From: Bifidobacterium oedipodis
GTDB taxonomy: Bacteria; Actinomycetota; Actinomycetes; Actinomycetales; Bifidobacteriaceae
Assembly (NCBI RefSeq): GCF_012932425.1
Contig: NZ_JAAIII010000002.1
Span: 124,001 to 188,000 of the forward strand
Direction: 5' to 3'
DNA: 64,000 nucleotides
Position 1 is the stretch's first letter; every line of letters begins with the position of its first letter. Made by a program: the position numbers and the translations under genes. Below the pieces are notes generated by a model. It searched no databases and had not been told where the DNA came from. It saw only the letters and a list, made by a program, of their open reading frames with translations. Of the stretch, positions 62,138 to 64,000 are shown one piece after another.

Positions 62138-64000
62138 TCAGGACTGCGCCTCATCAGTGGGCGCGGCATCCGTGTTCGCTGGTTCAGTCTCAGCCTCAGG
62201 CTTGTCCGCAGCTTCAGGCTCAGAGGAATCTGTGCCTTGGGTCGCCTCGCCTTGCGGCTCCTCGAACGCTTCACCCTTGAAGGTGAATTCGCCGAGAATG
62301 CCCTCGCCTTCGGCGTCGACCGTGACCTTCTGGCCGTCTTCGAGTTCGCCCATCAGAATCTTTTCGGAGATGGCATCCTCGATATCGCGCTGAATCACGC
62401 GGCGCAGCGGACGGGCGCCGAGCAGCGGGTCGAAGCCCTTCTGCGCGAGCAGATCCTTGGCGGCGTTGGTCAGTTCCAGCGACATGTGGCGATCGAACAG
62501 GCGGTCGTTGAGCTGCTTGACATCCAAATCAACGATCTGACGCACTTCGGGCTCGGTGAGCTGCTTGAAGACAATAATGTCATCCAAGCGGTTGAGGAAC
62601 TCTGGGCGGAACTGCTGCTTCAATTCGCTGGAGACCTGATCCTTCATGCGCTGGTAGCTCGACTCGGTGTTCGCGCCCAGGTTGAAGCCAGTGTTGGCTG
62701 CCTTGGCGATATCGCGCGTACCGAGGTTGGTGGTCAGGATGATGATGGTGTTCTTGAAGTCCACCTTGCGTCCCTGACCATCGGTCAGGTGGCCATCGTC
62801 CAGCACCTGCAGCAGCGTGTTGAAGATGTCGGGGTGGGCCTTTTCGATCTCATCGAACAGCACCACGGAGAACGGCTTGCGACGCACCTTCTCGGTAAGT
62901 TCGCCACCCTCTTCATAGCCGACATATCCCGGAGGTGCACCGAAGAGACGCGAAGCAGCGTACTTTTCGGAGAACTCAGACATATCGACGCGGATCAACG
63001 CATCCTCATCGTCGAACAGGAATTCAGCGAGCGTCTTGGCCAGCTCGGTTTTACCCACGCCGGTGGGGCCGGCGAAGATGAACGAGCCGGAGGGACGCTT
63101 CGGATCCTTCAGCCCCACACGCGTACGGCGGATGGAGCGAGACAGTGCGGAAACCGCCTCATCCTGGCCGATGATGCGCTTGTGCAGCTCAGCTTCCATA
63201 TTGAGCAGCTTCTTGGATTCGGCCTGAGTGAGCTTGAACACCGGGATGCCAGTGGTCGAGCTGATTACCTCAGCGATCACATCCTCATCCACCACCATCT
63301 TGACGTCGGATTCGCCCTCACGCCACGAGGTTTCCTTGGCCTTGCGATCGGCTTCCAGCTTCTCCTGGCTGTCGCGCAGTTCGGCGGCCTTTTCGAAGTC
63401 CTGGTTTTTGATGGCCTCGTCCTTTTCGGCGGCGAGCTTGGCGATTTTCTCGTCCAGCTCTTTGAGCTCGGGCGGGGCGGTCAGACGCTTGATACGCAGG
63501 CGTGCACCGGCCTCATCGATCAGATCGATGGCCTTATCCGGCAGATGACGATCCTGGATATAGCGCGAAGAGAGTTCGGCTGCGGACTGCAACGCACCAT
63601 CGGTGATGGTCACATGATGATGGTTCTCGTAGCGCGAACGCAGACCCTTCAAAATCTCGATAGTTTCGGCGATGGTCGGCTCGTGCACCTGAATCGGCTG
63701 GAAACGACGCTCCAGTGCCGCGTCCTTCTCGATGTACTTGCGGTATTCGTCGGTGGTGGTCGCACCAATGGTCTGGAGTTCGCCACGCGCAAGCATCGGC
63801 TTCAACATGTCGGAGGCACCCAGCGCGCCATCGGCGGAACCGGCACCCACAATCGTGTGGATCTCGTCGATGAACAGCACAATATCGCCGCGGGTCTTGA
63901 TTTCCTTCAACACCTTCTTCAGGCGCTCTTCGAAATCACCACGGTAGCGCGAACCGGCCACCATGGAGCCCAAATCCAGCGAGTAAACCTGCTTGCCCTT
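62138..64000 (-). CDS. clpC: ClpC-type ATPase/unfoldase (5' part missing)
   Basis: Hsp100 unfoldase that feeds proteins to ClpP. 620 residues are present; the N-terminal domain and first Walker A lie past the right edge. Visible parts: the first AAA domain end ([20 protein letters not shown]), a UVR-like middle ([20 protein letters not shown]) that marks ClpC rather than ClpB, second Walker [40 protein letters not shown]-type motif (IRVDMSEF), and [18 protein letters not shown]. The ~50-residue end is Glu/Ala/Pro-rich and acidic. The frame is open to base 64000. Confidence 0.94.
   Translation of the reverse strand, partial: KGKQVYSLDLGSMVAGSRYRGDFEERLKKVLKEIKTRGDIVLFIDEIHTIVGAGSADGALGASDMLKPMLARGELQTIGATTTDEYRKYIEKDAALERRFQPIQVHEPTIAETIEILKGLRSRYENHHHVTITDGALQSAAELSSRYIQDRHLPDKAIDLIDEAGARLRIKRLTAPPELKELDEKIAKLAAEKDEAIKNQDFEKAAELRDSQEKLEADRKAKETSWREGESDVKMVVDEDVIAEVISSTTGIPVFKLTQAESKKLLNMEAELHKRIIGQDEAVSALSRSIRRTRVGLKDPKRPSGSFIFAGPTGVGKTELAKTLAEFLFDDEDALIRVDMSEFSEKYAASRLFGAPPGYVGYEEGGELTEKVRRKPFSVVLFDEIEKAHPDIFNTLLQVLDDGHLTDGQGRKVDFKNTIIILTTNLGTRDIAKAANTGFNLGANTESSYQRMKDQVSSELKQQFRPEFLNRLDDIIVFKQLTEPEVRQIVDLDVKQLNDRLFDRHMSLELTNAAKDLLAQKGFDPLLGARPLRRVIQRDIEDAISEKILMGELEDGQKVTVDAEGEGILGEFTFKGEAFEEPQGEATQGTDSSEPEAADKPEAETEPANTDAAPTDEAQS

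Overview
The window is 64 kb of a high-G+C Gram-positive (actinobacterial) chromosome, most likely Bifidobacterium, probably of the B. longum group. The reasons are the arginine gene order C-J-B-D-F-R-G, several actinobacterial marker families (DUF3043, DUF4191, a HelY-like helicase, a DUF349 protein), ARG boxes of the actinobacterial TTGCAT..ATGCAA type, an unaccompanied dihydrolipoamide dehydrogenase, and a gluABCD operon. The assignment comes from gene content alone. I found no rRNA, tRNA, CRISPR array, transposase or prophage.

Layout. 0-7 kb: arginine biosynthesis on the minus strand (argC-J-B-D-F-R, then argG cut by the window edge), with ARG boxes before argC and argG. 7-12.4 kb: a small membrane protein, pheST and an SpoU-type rRNA methyltransferase. 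12.6-15.9 kb: a YkoEDC-type ECF vitamin transporter behind a TPP riboswitch. 16-24.5 kb: a cluster in which four paralogous cysteine-containing lipoproteins surround an ABC exporter (adaptor, ATPase, FtsX-like permease) and a two-component system. A 53-codon ORF with a strong ribosome binding site and a Trp-rich, Cys-bracketed tail lies between the response regulator and the kinase. 24.7-31.1 kb: M20 dipeptidase, DUF3043, lpd, DUF4191 and glnA. 31.2-35.7 kb: a lower-G+C accessory segment with an ABC-F protein behind a structured leader that holds a 32-codon upstream ORF, two small unknown genes and a membrane-anchored Mrr-like nuclease. REP-like hairpins carrying GGCACTT stems lie on either side of the ABC-F part.

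35.7-51.2 kb: anaerobic ribonucleotide reductase nrdDG with a pair of NrdR-like boxes, xseAB, a flavodoxin-fold oxidoreductase, rarA, about seven degenerate 53-bp tandem repeats, a HelY-like helicase, a PPK2 kinase and gluABCD. 51.7-56.6 kb: aspS, hisS (apparently leaderless) and a DUF349 protein. 56.6-62 kb: a creatininase-family amidohydrolase, an MHS-type permease and a PucR-type regulator, divergent from a cytosine/creatinine-type deaminase; this looks like a nitrogen-salvage module. 62.1-64 kb: clpC, cut by the right edge.

The best candidates for undescribed biology are the lipoprotein/ABC/two-component cluster with its small peptide ORF (16-24.5 kb), the ABC-F attenuator-like leader (33.29-33.42 kb), and the tandem repeats between rarA and the helicase (43.3-43.7 kb).
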